From an uncultured Verrucomicrobiota bacterium (GTDB lineage: Bacteria; Verrucomicrobiota; Verrucomicrobiia; Chthoniobacterales; JACTMZ01), in NCBI GenBank assembly GCA_903953565.1, contig CAJBKE010000047.1, forward strand, positions 1 through 35,399: a stretch of DNA of 35,399 bases. Direction: 5' to 3'. Numbering within the stretch: the first letter of the stretch is position 1; every line of letters begins with the position of its first letter. Position numbers and translations under genes: made by a program. The notes below the pieces were generated by a model. That model had not been told where the DNA came from. It did not search any database and saw only the letters and a list, made by a program, of their open reading frames with translations. Shown in pieces: positions 8,375 to 16,960 of this stretch.

Positions 8375-9817
8375 CTAGTTCTTCCCCCCGCCATTATTCG
8401 CCAGAAGTCCGGCACGGATGCACACGTTGAGAAAGGCGGCGGCGGACCAGAGTTGATGGCCTGAGCCGTCGATCAAACCGCCGGGAAGGGGAATTTTTTC
8501 GTGGAAGGAGCCCAAGCCGTCCCCCCATTCGCTCTCATTGTCTCCCTTCTTCTTTTTTGGTGCGAAGGCGGTTCCCAGCGAACGCCCCAGCAAGGCCGCA
8601 TTTTGGGGGGTATAGTCGCCACCATCGGCCATCTCTTTGCCCCAAAGGAAAAACGTGTCGCAGAACGGCCAACTTGCCATGTTGTGCGGGCCACTGTTAC
8701 CGAGGATGAACGGAGAAAAGAGCGGGATGCCCTTGTCGGTAATCGGATAGCCCGCATAGGCTGCCTTCGCGGCATCGCCTTCGAGAATGCCAAAGATCAC
8801 GGCAAACGCAGTTCCTAGGATCTCCCTGTTCGGCATAACGACTCCATGCCGATCCTTATAGTAGGCTAGCGTGCCATCGGATTTGGCGAATTCCCTGACG
8901 ATGGCAGCCTTGAGTGCCGCCGCGCGATCGAGCCACTCCTGTTTTTCACCCGCCGGACGACCGCTTTTTTCGGCGGCGTTGGCCATGGCGAGCATCCCGC
9001 GATAGTAGAGGCAATTGGTGGAAAGCGACTTAAGCAGCACGCAATCCGCTTTGGTCATCCCCTCGGGGTAGGCCGAATTGGTGATGTCGTGGAAGAGCGG
9101 TTGGCCGCGGAACAGTCCGTCGCCCGGGTCGAACCACGGTTCATAGAACACCTCGAAAAAATATTTGCCGTTCTCGAACATCCACGGCCAGTCGGCCAGT
9201 TCGGGATGGACCGTGAAGAGATCGTCCGCGGCCCAGAGCCAGACCACATCATCCGTGGCCCGCGTGTAGGAGTTGGTCCGGTGTTTCGCCATGACCTCCT
9301 TCTCCTCCTCGGCGATCACCTCCCAAGGGACTTTGATCTCCGGGATCACGTGCGGAGCGGAGACCCGGTAGCCGAGTTTCCTGCGGACGTCGCGAGTCAA
9401 TCTGAGGGACGAAAGCATCACCTCGGGGTAAAAACGATTCACGCCCAGCACCCCGGCAATGGAAATGTCGCGCGTGTAAACCCGGTCGCCATAGCGCGTG
9501 CCGGCACCGAAATAGATGACCCCGGCCTCATTCTTCACCTCGTTGCGTTCCACGTCATCGAGGGCTATTTTCCACATACGTTCGGTCAGCGGTGTGATCT
9601 CTCCTTTCAAAGCAGCCTTGGACTGAGGCTGCGGCGCCGGAAGCTGGGACAGACTGAAATTGCCATTCGCATCTCGCAGGGAATCTGCGGTCATCACCAA
9701 TGGCCCCTGTTCAAAAAGGAACCGGGGTTTCTCAGATGCGGGCTCCGCAAAAGCCAGACCGGGGCAAGTGAACGCAAAAGCCAGCGCGGGAAGGAGGCTG
9801 TCACAACCCCGATTCAT
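8375..9817 (-). CDS. Secreted six-hairpin glycosidase-like protein
   Basis: The frame extends to 9934, but the ATG at 9817 starts a signal peptide (MNRGCDSLLPALAFAFTCPG, then LAFA before EPAS). The upstream 39 residues look non-coding, so 9817 is preferred (480 residues). The body is typical of (alpha/alpha)6 toroid glycosidases: aromatic-rich helices (DDVVWLWAADDLF, WPWMFENGKYFFEVFYEPWF), a helical middle and a C-terminal GSGHQLWSAAAFLNVCIRAG helix as in the GH63/GH78-like superfamily. I cannot assign a GH family or catalytic acids with certainty; the DD in WAADDLF and E in YEPWFD are candidates. It lies between the GH-D enzyme and the tandem TIM-barrel genes on the same strand, consistent with joint breakdown of one polysaccharide. 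Confidence 0.75.
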   Translation of the reverse strand: MNRGCDSLLPALAFAFTCPGLAFAEPASEKPRFLFEQGPLVMTADSLRDANGNFSLSQLPAPQPQSKAALKGEITPLTERMWKIALDDVERNEVKNEAGVIYFGAGTRYGDRVYTRDISIAGVLGVNRFYPEVMLSSLRLTRDVRRKLGYRVSAPHVIPEIKVPWEVIAEEEKEVMAKHRTNSYTRATDDVVWLWAADDLFTVHPELADWPWMFENGKYFFEVFYEPWFDPGDGLFRGQPLFHDITNSAYPEGMTKADCVLLKSLSTNCLYYRGMLAMANAAEKSGRPAGEKQEWLDRAAALKAAIVREFAKSDGTLAYYKDRHGVVMPNREILGTAFAVIFGILEGDAAKAAYAGYPITDKGIPLFSPFILGNSGPHNMASWPFCDTFFLWGKEMADGGDYTPQNAALLGRSLGTAFAPKKKKGDNESEWGDGLGSFHEKIPLPGGLIDGSGHQLWSAAAFLNVCIRAGLLANNGGGKN

Positions 9818-9944
9818 CTTCGGTCCGGTATTTTCTCCGCGCTTCTGCACCTCAGTGTAAAATCTTCCCGCGGACAATCCCCGCGCCGAAGCGCCGAAGC
9901 TCAGGCGTAAAGGTTGAAGCGTCATTGCTCGCAAACGATGGCGA

Positions 9945-11786
9945 TTACCGCGATTTCAAATTCTCGCAGAGTTGGGCAAACGACTCCTTGCCGTCATACT
10001 TCAGAATAACCGAATGCCGCCCGTCCAATTTGACGGGCTCGGCTTTTCCGAAGGCTTGGAGAGCATACTCCTTGGGCGTGTTGCCCCAGTTAAAGACGCC
10101 GAGATAAATCTCCTTTCCCTTGCGCGCGAGCACCAGCTCGAAGCCGTCGTTCTTTTGCGTTCCATGCTGCCAGAGATCCAGCGGCACCGTCTCGTCCATC
10201 GCCGGATACTGGAATACTTCCTTCACCAAGGCCTGACGCTCCGGCCGGAGCGTCATCAGGTTGTCGCTGTTCAGCCGAGCCGTGCCGTAGAGCTTGTTGA
10301 GGTCCGCCCACATTTGCGCTTCGTTCAACGTCATGCTGCCGCCGTGTTTGACTTTTTCCTGGGAGACGGTTTCGTCCTCGTCGACGGCCTCGCGGAAGAC
10401 CAGGTAGTCGGCATCGCCATTCCACACCTTGCCGTTCAGATAGAAGTTGCCGAGATTTGCCAGCGAGCGCTCGGGGAAGGCCTCGTATCTCGGATGAATG
10501 TCGCCACCGCTGCGCATGCCGTCCACAAATCCGATGCACGGACCGAACACCGCAGAGCAACCGAGAAAATAGGCATCCGGCCCCATGGCCTCGCGCATGG
10601 TCTGCATCCCCAGACGGAACCTCTCCACGCTGGTGATCGTGGGATCATGGGCCTTGATGCCGTTGGCCGACTTGTTCCTCGCAAGAGTGTCGTTCTTCAG
10701 CCCGTAACGCATGAAGTCCACCTTGAAATAACGTACGCCCCAGTTCTCTTTCATGTTGCGGATGCAATCGGCGATGTGCGCCCGTGCGCCTGGATGCGAG
10801 TAATCGAAGTAAATATAACGCATAACCTTGTCGCCCTTGTCATTCACCTCGACAAGCAGTTTGCCGTCCTGGTCGTGCAGGAAATATTCGGGGTGGGCTT
10901 TGTAGATCTCCGAATTCTCATCGCCCCGGAAGCCGTCGAAGTGAAGGCCGGGCGTCTTACCTTCGGAGGTGATCCGGGAAACGATCGCCTTGATGCCGCC
11001 GGGTAGGAGGTCCGGCCGCACGCTCTGGTAATCGCCGCGCTCGGTCCACCAACCGCCGTCGATCTGGATCATGTTCGCATCGGGCGCGAGTTTGTTCAGC
11101 GCGTCCATGTTCCCATAGATATCCTTGGCGGTGAAAACCCGGCCGTAGTAGTCCCATGTCGCCCAGCCTTTGAAATCAGCAGGCTTCAGTTTCTCGATAC
11201 CGTTCTCCGCCGCGATGGCCGTGCCGAATTGATCGAGCAGCGCCAGCCAGTCATCGGCGCGCCGGAGGACAATCTGTTCATACTGGATGGTCTCGCCCGG
11301 CTTGAGTTGCCTCCCCTCGCCATCGGACCAGATCTCGATGGCCCCGTCCTTGAGGGTGAAGTTCGGCAGGAAAATCCGCCAGGAAAGCGAGCCGGCGAAG
11401 AGATATTTTCCGTCCGCCAGCCGCACCACCTCATACATGTGGCTGGAGCTCTTCGCCGTTTGCGTGCCGACATTCTGACGCAGCAACGGCGTGCGGCCCA
11501 TGCAACTGCCCCCGTAGAGGACTTCCAAATCATCCGCGAGTTTTTCCGCCACCGGAATGCGCACGTTGATCCTCTCGATCGCCAGCGGCTGATCGCCCTT
11601 GTTGGAGAGCGTGATCGCCAGGCGCTGGAAACCATCCGCTTGTTCCGTCAAAGTCTGACTCGTGGTCACTGGATGGTTTGCCTTAACCTCCACAGTGATG
11701 TCAGGCCAGGCGGAACCGGCTTGAACGGACATCGTCGCGGCGCACAGAAGAGTCGCCGACATTAGAATCAACGCAGTTTGTTTCAT
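9945..11786 (-). CDS. Clan GH-D glycosidase (alpha-galactosidase / GH36-like), secreted
   Basis: The protein has 613 residues with signal peptide MKQTALILMSATLLCAATMS, then VQAG. An N-terminal beta domain (about 25-200) precedes a TIM barrel with IQIDGGWW, a KVDF strand and an RSGGD strand. D357 in YFKVDFM matches the KxD nucleophile of GH36/GH27 enzymes, and R425-D429 (RSGGD) matches the RxxxD acid/base. A small C-terminal beta domain (about 540-613) ends the protein. The expected reaction is retaining hydrolysis of terminal alpha-linked galactose or a related sugar outside the cytoplasm; the exact specificity is inferred. It is the first hydrolase after the pseudopilin gene (61 nt gap, with a hairpin between). 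It shares the MKQ start and A/T-rich leader of the TIM-barrel genes. No Shine-Dalgarno is seen. Confidence 0.88.
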   Translation of the reverse strand: MKQTALILMSATLLCAATMSVQAGSAWPDITVEVKANHPVTTSQTLTEQADGFQRLAITLSNKGDQPLAIERINVRIPVAEKLADDLEVLYGGSCMGRTPLLRQNVGTQTAKSSSHMYEVVRLADGKYLFAGSLSWRIFLPNFTLKDGAIEIWSDGEGRQLKPGETIQYEQIVLRRADDWLALLDQFGTAIAAENGIEKLKPADFKGWATWDYYGRVFTAKDIYGNMDALNKLAPDANMIQIDGGWWTERGDYQSVRPDLLPGGIKAIVSRITSEGKTPGLHFDGFRGDENSEIYKAHPEYFLHDQDGKLLVEVNDKGDKVMRYIYFDYSHPGARAHIADCIRNMKENWGVRYFKVDFMRYGLKNDTLARNKSANGIKAHDPTITSVERFRLGMQTMREAMGPDAYFLGCSAVFGPCIGFVDGMRSGGDIHPRYEAFPERSLANLGNFYLNGKVWNGDADYLVFREAVDEDETVSQEKVKHGGSMTLNEAQMWADLNKLYGTARLNSDNLMTLRPERQALVKEVFQYPAMDETVPLDLWQHGTQKNDGFELVLARKGKEIYLGVFNWGNTPKEYALQAFGKAEPVKLDGRHSVILKYDGKESFAQLCENLKSR

Positions 11787-11812
11787 AAATTGGTAGTTTT
11801 TCTGATACGACT

Positions 11813-11844
11813 GTCGGCCCCGCTCGCTCTCCTAGTGGGCCGAC
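11813..11844 (-). terminator. Hairpin between pseudopilin and GH-D genes
   Basis: A perfect 8-bp inverted repeat (GTCGGCCC at 11813-11820, GGGCCGAC at 11837-11844) with a 16-nt loop starts 3 nt beyond the pseudopilin stop. There is no immediate U-run on the minus strand; a short A-run follows about 12 nt later. It may be an attenuating or RNA-stabilising hairpin that lowers hydrolase expression relative to the pseudopilin, rather than a full terminator. Confidence 0.5.
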
Positions 11845-11847
11845 GCA

Positions 11848-12519
11848 TTAGCGACCTTTCCAGAACACCGATCCCGCGGAACCTTCCGTGTCGATCGTCT
11901 GCTTCATCGCGGTCAGGAAGGCGTCATCGACTAAATCGGCATGGCCGTCGAAAAAGGTAATGGCGCTTTTGTTGTTGTGGTAGGGCTTGATGACGTTATT
12001 TCCGGAATCCTTTAGGTTAATGGCCATGCCAGCTCCCGAGTTCATCGTGTTGCTGTCACCCAGAAGTAAGGTGGCACTGGGGCTGGTCACTTGCGCCATG
12101 CGCGTGGGTCCCCCGGAGCCGATATATGAATTGAGCCCATAGCTCGCACGGGTCACGCTGTACGTGTTACCGAGCGCCTGCATAGCGGCCATTGCGCTTG
12201 GACAACACAGCGGTTTGTAAAATTCAAGATCTCTCTGGTTGTCACCGGTTCTCTTGATATAGCCGTTACTTTCAAGCTCGGTATACCATGTGGAACCACC
12301 CCCACTGCCTGCAACCAGCACCCCAGCCTTGTCGGTGACCATGGAGAGGTAGAAAGAGCTAAATTGGCGCATGTTGGACACGCATTTGGCCCGGTCGCCT
12401 GATTCACGGACCTTGCCAAAGGCCGGCACGGCGATGGCGGCCAGCACAGCCATAATCGCTATAACAACGAGTAACTCGATGAGAGTGAAAGCAGCTTGAA
12501 ATGGGCTCCAGGTTGGCAT
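11848..12519 (-). CDS. Pseudopilin-like protein with H-X9-DG signature
   Basis: The protein has 223 residues from the ATG at 12519. The frame to 12669 adds 50 residues lacking any pilin feature and would run over the upstream promoter-like element. The prepilin leader MPTWSPFQAA precedes a FTLIELLVVIAIMAVLAAIA segment with Glu at mature position 5 (E15). The residue before the cleavage site is Ala, not the usual Gly. H181 with D191-G192 fits the prepilin-associated H-X9-DG motif that is common in Verrucomicrobiota, Lentisphaerota and Planctomycetota. Such proteins are thought to be processed by a PilD-type peptidase and inserted in the inner membrane; their function is not established. The gene is first in the hydrolase cluster and has the shared promoter-like element about 100 nt upstream. 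Confidence 0.9.
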   Translation of the reverse strand: MPTWSPFQAAFTLIELLVVIAIMAVLAAIAVPAFGKVRESGDRAKCVSNMRQFSSFYLSMVTDKAGVLVAGSGGGSTWYTELESNGYIKRTGDNQRDLEFYKPLCCPSAMAAMQALGNTYSVTRASYGLNSYIGSGGPTRMAQVTSPSATLLLGDSNTMNSGAGMAINLKDSGNNVIKPYHNNKSAITFFDGHADLVDDAFLTAMKQTIDTEGSAGSVFWKGR

Positions 12520-12618
12520 GGCGGGGAACTTTGGCCCTTGGGGGCGAGACTGTTCGGGGGATGGGATTTCGAATAAGTCGCTGGGTTCCGGCGAAGACCG
12601 AAGTTCTACACTAAATTT

Positions 12619-12643
12619 CAGCCGAATACGCAGATTATGACGG
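12619..12643 (-). promoter_or_regulatory. Shared bipartite promoter-like element upstream of pseudopilin gene
   Basis: On the minus strand this reads CCGTC, 15 nt, GGCTG, with the inner text ATAATCTGCG and TATTC. It ends about 100 nt before the pseudopilin ATG. The element matches four others in this window in both half-sites, in spacing and in orientation. As the hydrolase genes follow on the same strand with short gaps, it may drive the whole cluster. Confidence 0.6.
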
Positions 12644-12670
12644 GAAAAGCTAGCCACAGCATCCAACAAG

Positions 12671-12697
12671 CACCTCCCCCGACAATGTCGAGAGGTG
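12671..12697 (-). terminator. Hairpin after the HTH/alpha-CTD-like gene
   Basis: CACCTC (12671-12676) and GAGGTG (12692-12697) are inverted repeats, with an inner CGACA/TGTCG pair. It starts about 24 nt past the stop of the regulator gene on the minus strand. No strong U-run follows, so it is a probable transcript-end structure with moderate support. Confidence 0.45.
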
Positions 12698-12720
12698 GCT
12701 CGCGTGTTACCACCGCGGGG

Positions 12721-13131
12721 CTAGGCGACAAATTCGACTGGCTGGATCCCCTCTTCGATCCATCGCTGGATTTCGGCGCGGGTCTTGCTGCCGCAGTTGC
12801 GCTCTTCGCGGAGGTGCTCCAGCACGTTGGTCTCTACGGCTTCACTGCGGGTGCGAATACCACGTCGTTCGAGGGCATTGACGGCGCGGCTGGATAAATG
12901 GAACAACTCGACCGCTTGGCCAAGCGAGGCCAGCGACCGGCGGTGCCTCGCGAGCATGAGCGATACGGCCTGCGGCGTGACCTTGAGCTCCCGGCCGATT
13001 TCACGAAACGAGTAGCCCAGCCCCCGCAGCGTGGCGATATCGCGAATACGGCGGGGCAGGTCGTCGACTGTCTTGCTCCTGACATCCTCCCCGGAAATGG
13101 TGGCGTTCTGTGGGTCGGTGTCGTTGTGCAT
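12721..13131 (-). CDS. HTH protein with RNA polymerase alpha-CTD-like domain
   Basis: The protein has 136 residues from the ATG at 13131. The frame to 13218 would overlap the end of the preceding surface-protein gene and lacks conserved character. Residues about 30-68 form a sigma region 4-like helix-turn-helix (LGYSFREIGRELKVTPQAVS). Residues about 74-132 align well with the C-terminal domain of the alpha subunit of RNA polymerase: LSSRAVNALERRGI, then RNCGSKTRAEI. Residues that contact DNA in E. coli alpha (R265, N268, G296, K298, S299) correspond to R82, N85, G114, K116 and T117. It is therefore probably a cytoplasmic DNA-binding regulator. It lies 83 nt after the large PEP-CTERM gene on the same strand and may be cotranscribed. 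I know of no named family with this pairing; helix-hairpin-helix proteins in general are the alternative. Confidence 0.75.
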   Translation of the reverse strand: MHNDTDPQNATISGEDVRSKTVDDLPRRIRDIATLRGLGYSFREIGRELKVTPQAVSLMLARHRRSLASLGQAVELFHLSSRAVNALERRGIRTRSEAVETNVLEHLREERNCGSKTRAEIQRWIEEGIQPVEFVA

Positions 13132-13214
13132 GCTTTGCGAATCTTTGCTCTGGAAGAGGAACGCCGTAATCGGATGCCTGCCTAGAATCTCTTGGCGATG
13201 GCCGGGCCGCGGAT

Positions 13215-16200
13215 TCAAGACTTACGGAGCCAGCGCCGGGTCGCGGGCCATCCCAGCATGGCCAGAAGGCCGAGGGCGGTGATGACCGTGGAGGGTTCGG
13301 GAATGGCGGTGATGGTGAAGTAGCTGCCCTCGATGCCGGTGGTGTAATCGGCGCCGCCGAAGCCGAAATTGGCCAGATCGCCATTGCCGAAGGAATTGCT
13401 GGTGAACTGCAGTTTATTGCCCGGGAAGAAGTTTTGTACGGCGACGAGCGAACTGCCGGTGTTGGCATAATTTTGGAACTGCAATGTGCCGCTGATGCCG
13501 TTGCCGAAGTCGAGGAAGGACCCGGCGGTTATGTTGAGGTTCCCGAAAACTTCGCTCACGCCACTGGCCCGCGCGATGGTGCCGCCGGACAGCGTCACGG
13601 CCGCGCCGTCGTTCAATTGCTCGCTTTGCGAAAGAAGCAGCACGGCGCTCGAGGCAATACTGATACTGCCGGCACTGCCGGCTGCGGCGCCTACGGTTGA
13701 AGCGAGGTCGACGGTGCCGGTCCGGACATCGAGAGCGCCGGAGAATGTGTTGGCGCCCGAAAGGGTCAGGGTGCCAGCCCCGAGTTTGGTGATGCCGAGC
13801 GAGCCAGAGCCCGTGCCGGTAGAATTCGCGAGAATGTCGGTGATGCCGAAATTGCCGCCGGCCGCATTGGCGGTATCGAAGGCGATGGCGGATCCGCCGC
13901 GCAGGCCGTTGTTGTTCACCTCTCCGCCCAATCCGGTGAGGATTGTGGTCACATCCGCGGTGGAGAACTCACCGCTCCCGCCCACATTGAAACCGACCGT
14001 GCCGCCCGAGTTGACGGTGATGTTTGTCTTGTCCCAACTACCGGTGGCGCCGCCGTAAAGCGCCGTGGCCTGGGTGAATTTCAGCAATCCACCGTTGGCA
14101 TTGATCGTGGTGGTTCCGGTGTAGCTGTTCGAACCGGAAAGGGTGAGGGTGGCATTACCCGCTTTGGTGATTCCACCGTTGCCGACGACGCCGCTAAATT
14201 CCACCGAGGAATCCGTGGTGAGTGTGCGGGTGGCTCCGCCGAGGTCGACACCGGCGCTGAAGGTGAGCTTGCCGTCGTTTGTCGCATTGCCCAGGATGAC
14301 GTTGCCACCGACGGTGACCGCATTCAAAATCGTGCGGTTCGCGGTGCTGCCGCTCGAGAGCGTGCCGCCATTGAGAGCGAGGCTGTCCGTGCCAATGGCA
14401 CTGCTGGTGATCGCGCCGACCGAGCCAACGCTGGCCGCACCCAGCTGTAGGGTGCCCGCGCTGAGAGTGGTGCCGCCGCTATAGGTGCTGGCCCTGTTGA
14501 GAGCGACCGTCCCGGCGGTGGTCTTGTTCGCGCCCGCCGTGCCGGCGAGAACCGCCGAGGAGCTGCCGCTTTGGAGATCATAGGCTGTGATGCTCGTCAG
14601 GATGCCCGACGTGCCGGTGCCTGTAATCGCGCCGCCGGTGAGCTTCACTCCATTGACCGTATCGGTATTGCCGCCCAGCGCGAAGGTGCCAGCGGCGACT
14701 TCCACATCGGAAGCGTTGTTGATCTGGTTAGCAGCACCGAGTGTCAGAGTTCCTGTGCCACTGACCAGCACATTGCCCGCGAGGGCAACCACGCCTGCGG
14801 TCTTGCTGAGCACCAAGCTGCCTGCGCTCACCGTGGTGAGACCGGTGTAGGTATTGGCGTTGCCACCGCTGAAGGTCACCGTCCCGGCGGTGGTCTTGTT
14901 CGCGCCTGCCGCGCCGGCGAGAACTGCGGCGATGTTGCCGCTGCTTTGGAAGTCGAATGCGGTGGTGCTGGTCAAAGTGCCCGAGCCGGTAATCGCGCCA
15001 CCGGTGAGCTTCAGGTTGTTGACGGTATCACTGTTGCCGCCCATCGCGAAGATGCCGTTGGTGGCGACTTCAAGGCTGGCGGTGTCCTTGATCTGGTTGG
15101 CGTTGACGATCTGCAAGGTGCCGCCATTGACGAGGGCATCGCCCGCGAGGGCAACCACGCCTGCGGTCTTGCCGAGCACCAAGCTGCCTGCGCTCACCGT
15201 GGTGAGACCGGTGTAGGTATTGGCGTTGCCACCGCTGAAGGTCACCGTCCCGGCGGTGGTCTTGTTCGCGCCCGCCGTGCCGGCGAGAATTCCCGTGACG
15301 TTGCCACTACTCTGGAAGTCGTATGCAGTGCTGCTGGTCAACACGCCAGTCGTGCCAGTGATAATACCACCGGTGAGCTTCACATTGTTGACGGTATCAC
15401 TGTTGGCACCCAGCGCGAAGGTGCCAGCGGCGACTTCCACCTGAGAAGCGTTGTTGATCTGGTCAGCAGCGCCGAGTGTCAGAGTTCCTGTGCCATTGAC
15501 CAGCACATTGCCCGCGATGGCATCGACTGCGGTCTTGTTAAGCGTGAGGCCGCCTGCGCTCACCGTGGTAAGGCCGCTGTAGGTGTTGGCGCTGGCACCG
15601 AGGAAAGTCAGCGCGCTTGCGCCTTGCTTGGTGATTCCACCGTTGCTGACGACGCCGCTAAATTCCACCGAGGAATCCGTGGTGAGTGTGCGGGTGGCTC
15701 CGCCGAGGCCCATGGTTCCGCTGAAAGTCAGCTTACCGTTATTGGCCGCGTCGCCAAGGGTGACGTTACCGCCGATGGTGGTGTTATTGGTAGGAGCCCG
15801 AGCACTAGTTGAGCTGGCAGAAATCTTGCCGCCGTTGAGGGCGAGGCTGCCTGTCCCTAGTGCGGTGTCGTTGCCGAGCAGCAGATTGCCTTGGGTCAGC
15901 GTGGTGCCACCGCTAAAAGTGTTGCCCGAGGAAATCGTGGTATTTCCACCAGTCGAGTTGATCTGCAAGGCGAACAAGGTCGTGGCGTTGGACGCACCGT
16001 TTACGTCACCGATGGTATTCAAAAAATTCACCCCGCCGGACCCTGATCCATTGATCGTCAGTGTGTAGGTGCCTGCTGACGAGAGATTATCGACCGACAC
16101 ACGATTGACGGTCAGCAGACTGCCCGAATTGTTGGCCCAGTTTTGATTGGCGACGATGCTTGCCCCCTGCGCCGCGTCAGCTGAAGCCCCAAGGGACACC

Positions 16201-16559
16201 GCGCCCGTTCCGAACTTCATCTCAATACCGCTGGAACCGATGTTCAGGCGGTTGTTGCCAGTGCCCGTCGTGATCGTGGTGCCGCCGTTGGAAGAATCAA
16301 AGACCAAGCCACCGAGGAAATAGCTGTTCGCAGCAGTCGGTTGGAACAGGTAGGACGCAGAGTTGAAAGTGGCGATGTCGGCATTTGCCGAGGTGCTGCC
16401 CGCAACAAAGCCATTAAGCCAATTTGACGTCGTAGCCCAGTTGGTCGAAGTGCCACCAGTCCAAGTGCCATCAGCGGCAGAAGCAGAGCCTGCGGCGAGG
16501 AGGCTGAGGATGATGGCGCAGGGGAGGGCTTGATTACGGAATAGGAAGGGAATGATCAT
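13215..16559 (-). CDS. Large autotransporter-associated beta-strand-repeat protein with PEP-CTERM tail
   Basis: The protein has 1,114 residues. The signal peptide covers about 1-28 (QALPCAIILSLLAAGSASA). The mature start ADGTWTGGTSTNWATTSNW is typical of these surface proteins. The body is a long Gly/Thr/Asn/Ser-rich beta-helix made of beta-strand repeat motifs such as NTYTGLTTVSAGSL and TLSGSNSYTGTTTI. The C-terminus has the PEP-CTERM sorting signal: IPEPSTVITALGLLAMLGW, then an Arg-rich end (RRWLRKS). PEP-CTERM proteins are processed by exosortases and sent to the outer surface or matrix; no exosortase is in this window. The shared promoter-like element lies about 75 nt upstream. No Shine-Dalgarno is seen. 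Its role is probably adhesion or matrix, not enzymatic. Confidence 0.9.
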   Translation of the reverse strand: MIIPFLFRNQALPCAIILSLLAAGSASAADGTWTGGTSTNWATTSNWLNGFVAGSTSANADIATFNSASYLFQPTAANSYFLGGLVFDSSNGGTTITTGTGNNRLNIGSSGIEMKFGTGAVSLGASADAAQGASIVANQNWANNSGSLLTVNRVSVDNLSSAGTYTLTINGSGSGGVNFLNTIGDVNGASNATTLFALQINSTGGNTTISSGNTFSGGTTLTQGNLLLGNDTALGTGSLALNGGKISASSTSARAPTNNTTIGGNVTLGDAANNGKLTFSGTMGLGGATRTLTTDSSVEFSGVVSNGGITKQGASALTFLGASANTYSGLTTVSAGGLTLNKTAVDAIAGNVLVNGTGTLTLGAADQINNASQVEVAAGTFALGANSDTVNNVKLTGGIITGTTGVLTSSTAYDFQSSGNVTGILAGTAGANKTTAGTVTFSGGNANTYTGLTTVSAGSLVLGKTAGVVALAGDALVNGGTLQIVNANQIKDTASLEVATNGIFAMGGNSDTVNNLKLTGGAITGSGTLTSTTAFDFQSSGNIAAVLAGAAGANKTTAGTVTFSGGNANTYTGLTTVSAGSLVLSKTAGVVALAGNVLVSGTGTLTLGAANQINNASDVEVAAGTFALGGNTDTVNGVKLTGGAITGTGTSGILTSITAYDLQSGSSSAVLAGTAGANKTTAGTVALNRASTYSGGTTLSAGTLQLGAASVGSVGAITSSAIGTDSLALNGGTLSSGSTANRTILNAVTVGGNVILGNATNDGKLTFSAGVDLGGATRTLTTDSSVEFSGVVGNGGITKAGNATLTLSGSNSYTGTTTINANGGLLKFTQATALYGGATGSWDKTNITVNSGGTVGFNVGGSGEFSTADVTTILTGLGGEVNNNGLRGGSAIAFDTANAAGGNFGITDILANSTGTGSGSLGITKLGAGTLTLSGANTFSGALDVRTGTVDLASTVGAAAGSAGSISIASSAVLLLSQSEQLNDGAAVTLSGGTIARASGVSEVFGNLNITAGSFLDFGNGISGTLQFQNYANTGSSLVAVQNFFPGNKLQFTSNSFGNGDLANFGFGGADYTTGIEGSYFTITAIPEPSTVITALGLLAMLGWPATRRWLRKS
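14791..15290. repeat. 366-bp internal repeat in the PEP-CTERM gene
   Basis: About 130 bp starting at 14791 recur almost unchanged at 15157, 366 bp apart (122 codons). The repeated text encodes TYTGLTTVSAGSLVL on one side and ANKTTAGTVTFSGGN on the other. A third, diverged copy follows near 15520. The near-identity suggests recent unit duplication in the beta-helix. Confidence 0.75.
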
Positions 16560-16634
16560 AAACCTAGTTTAGGGTGTGCTTTGGGGCCGGCTGCACACTG
16601 AGGGGTGCAGGGATAACGGAATCCCACAGACCTT

Positions 16635-16660
16635 CAGCCGAAACGCAAATTATATGACGG
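16635..16660 (-). promoter_or_regulatory. Shared bipartite promoter-like element upstream of PEP-CTERM gene
   Basis: The minus strand reads CCGTC, 16 nt (ATATAATTTGCGTTTC), GGCTG, preceded by a T-run. It lies 76 nt upstream of the ATG at 16559. It shares the inner TGCGTTT with the copy before the sigma factor gene. Confidence 0.65.
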
Positions 16661-16726
16661 AAAAAAGTTAACTGATAAAATGTTGGAGATTTGAACGGTG
16701 AGCGGACGGAAAAAGCACCGCCCGAC

Positions 16727-16960
16727 ACCCCACCCGCGGCTTCCACCGCTGGCACTATTTCCGAATTCCCGTTTGCCTCGGGCAGCTACAGCTACACCCC
16801 GAGTGCTCTGCTCACTTTGAACAACTTCAATTTCGGCAGCACAATGACCTTCAATACCGAGCTGAGCAGCACCGATTTGGCCACCTTCTCCTTCACCAAC
16901 GGCGGCATTGCCAGCTCCAGTTGGGACGGCTTCACGGGGTCAACCCCGAGAGTTGCAGAG
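16727..16960 (+). pseudogene. Plus-strand remnant of a surface-protein coding region
   Basis: The 16.56-17.13 kb gap has no intact gene. On the plus strand it reads GSYSYTPSALLTLNNFNFGS, then TMTFNTELSSTDLATFSF and TNGGIASSSWDGFTGS, a beta-strand-rich text of the kind that precedes the C-terminal sorting signal in PEP-CTERM proteins. It has no signal peptide or plausible start, and downstream it changes into a frame that antisenses the next gene. I read it as a decayed fragment in inverted orientation; it could also be chance. Confidence 0.35.
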
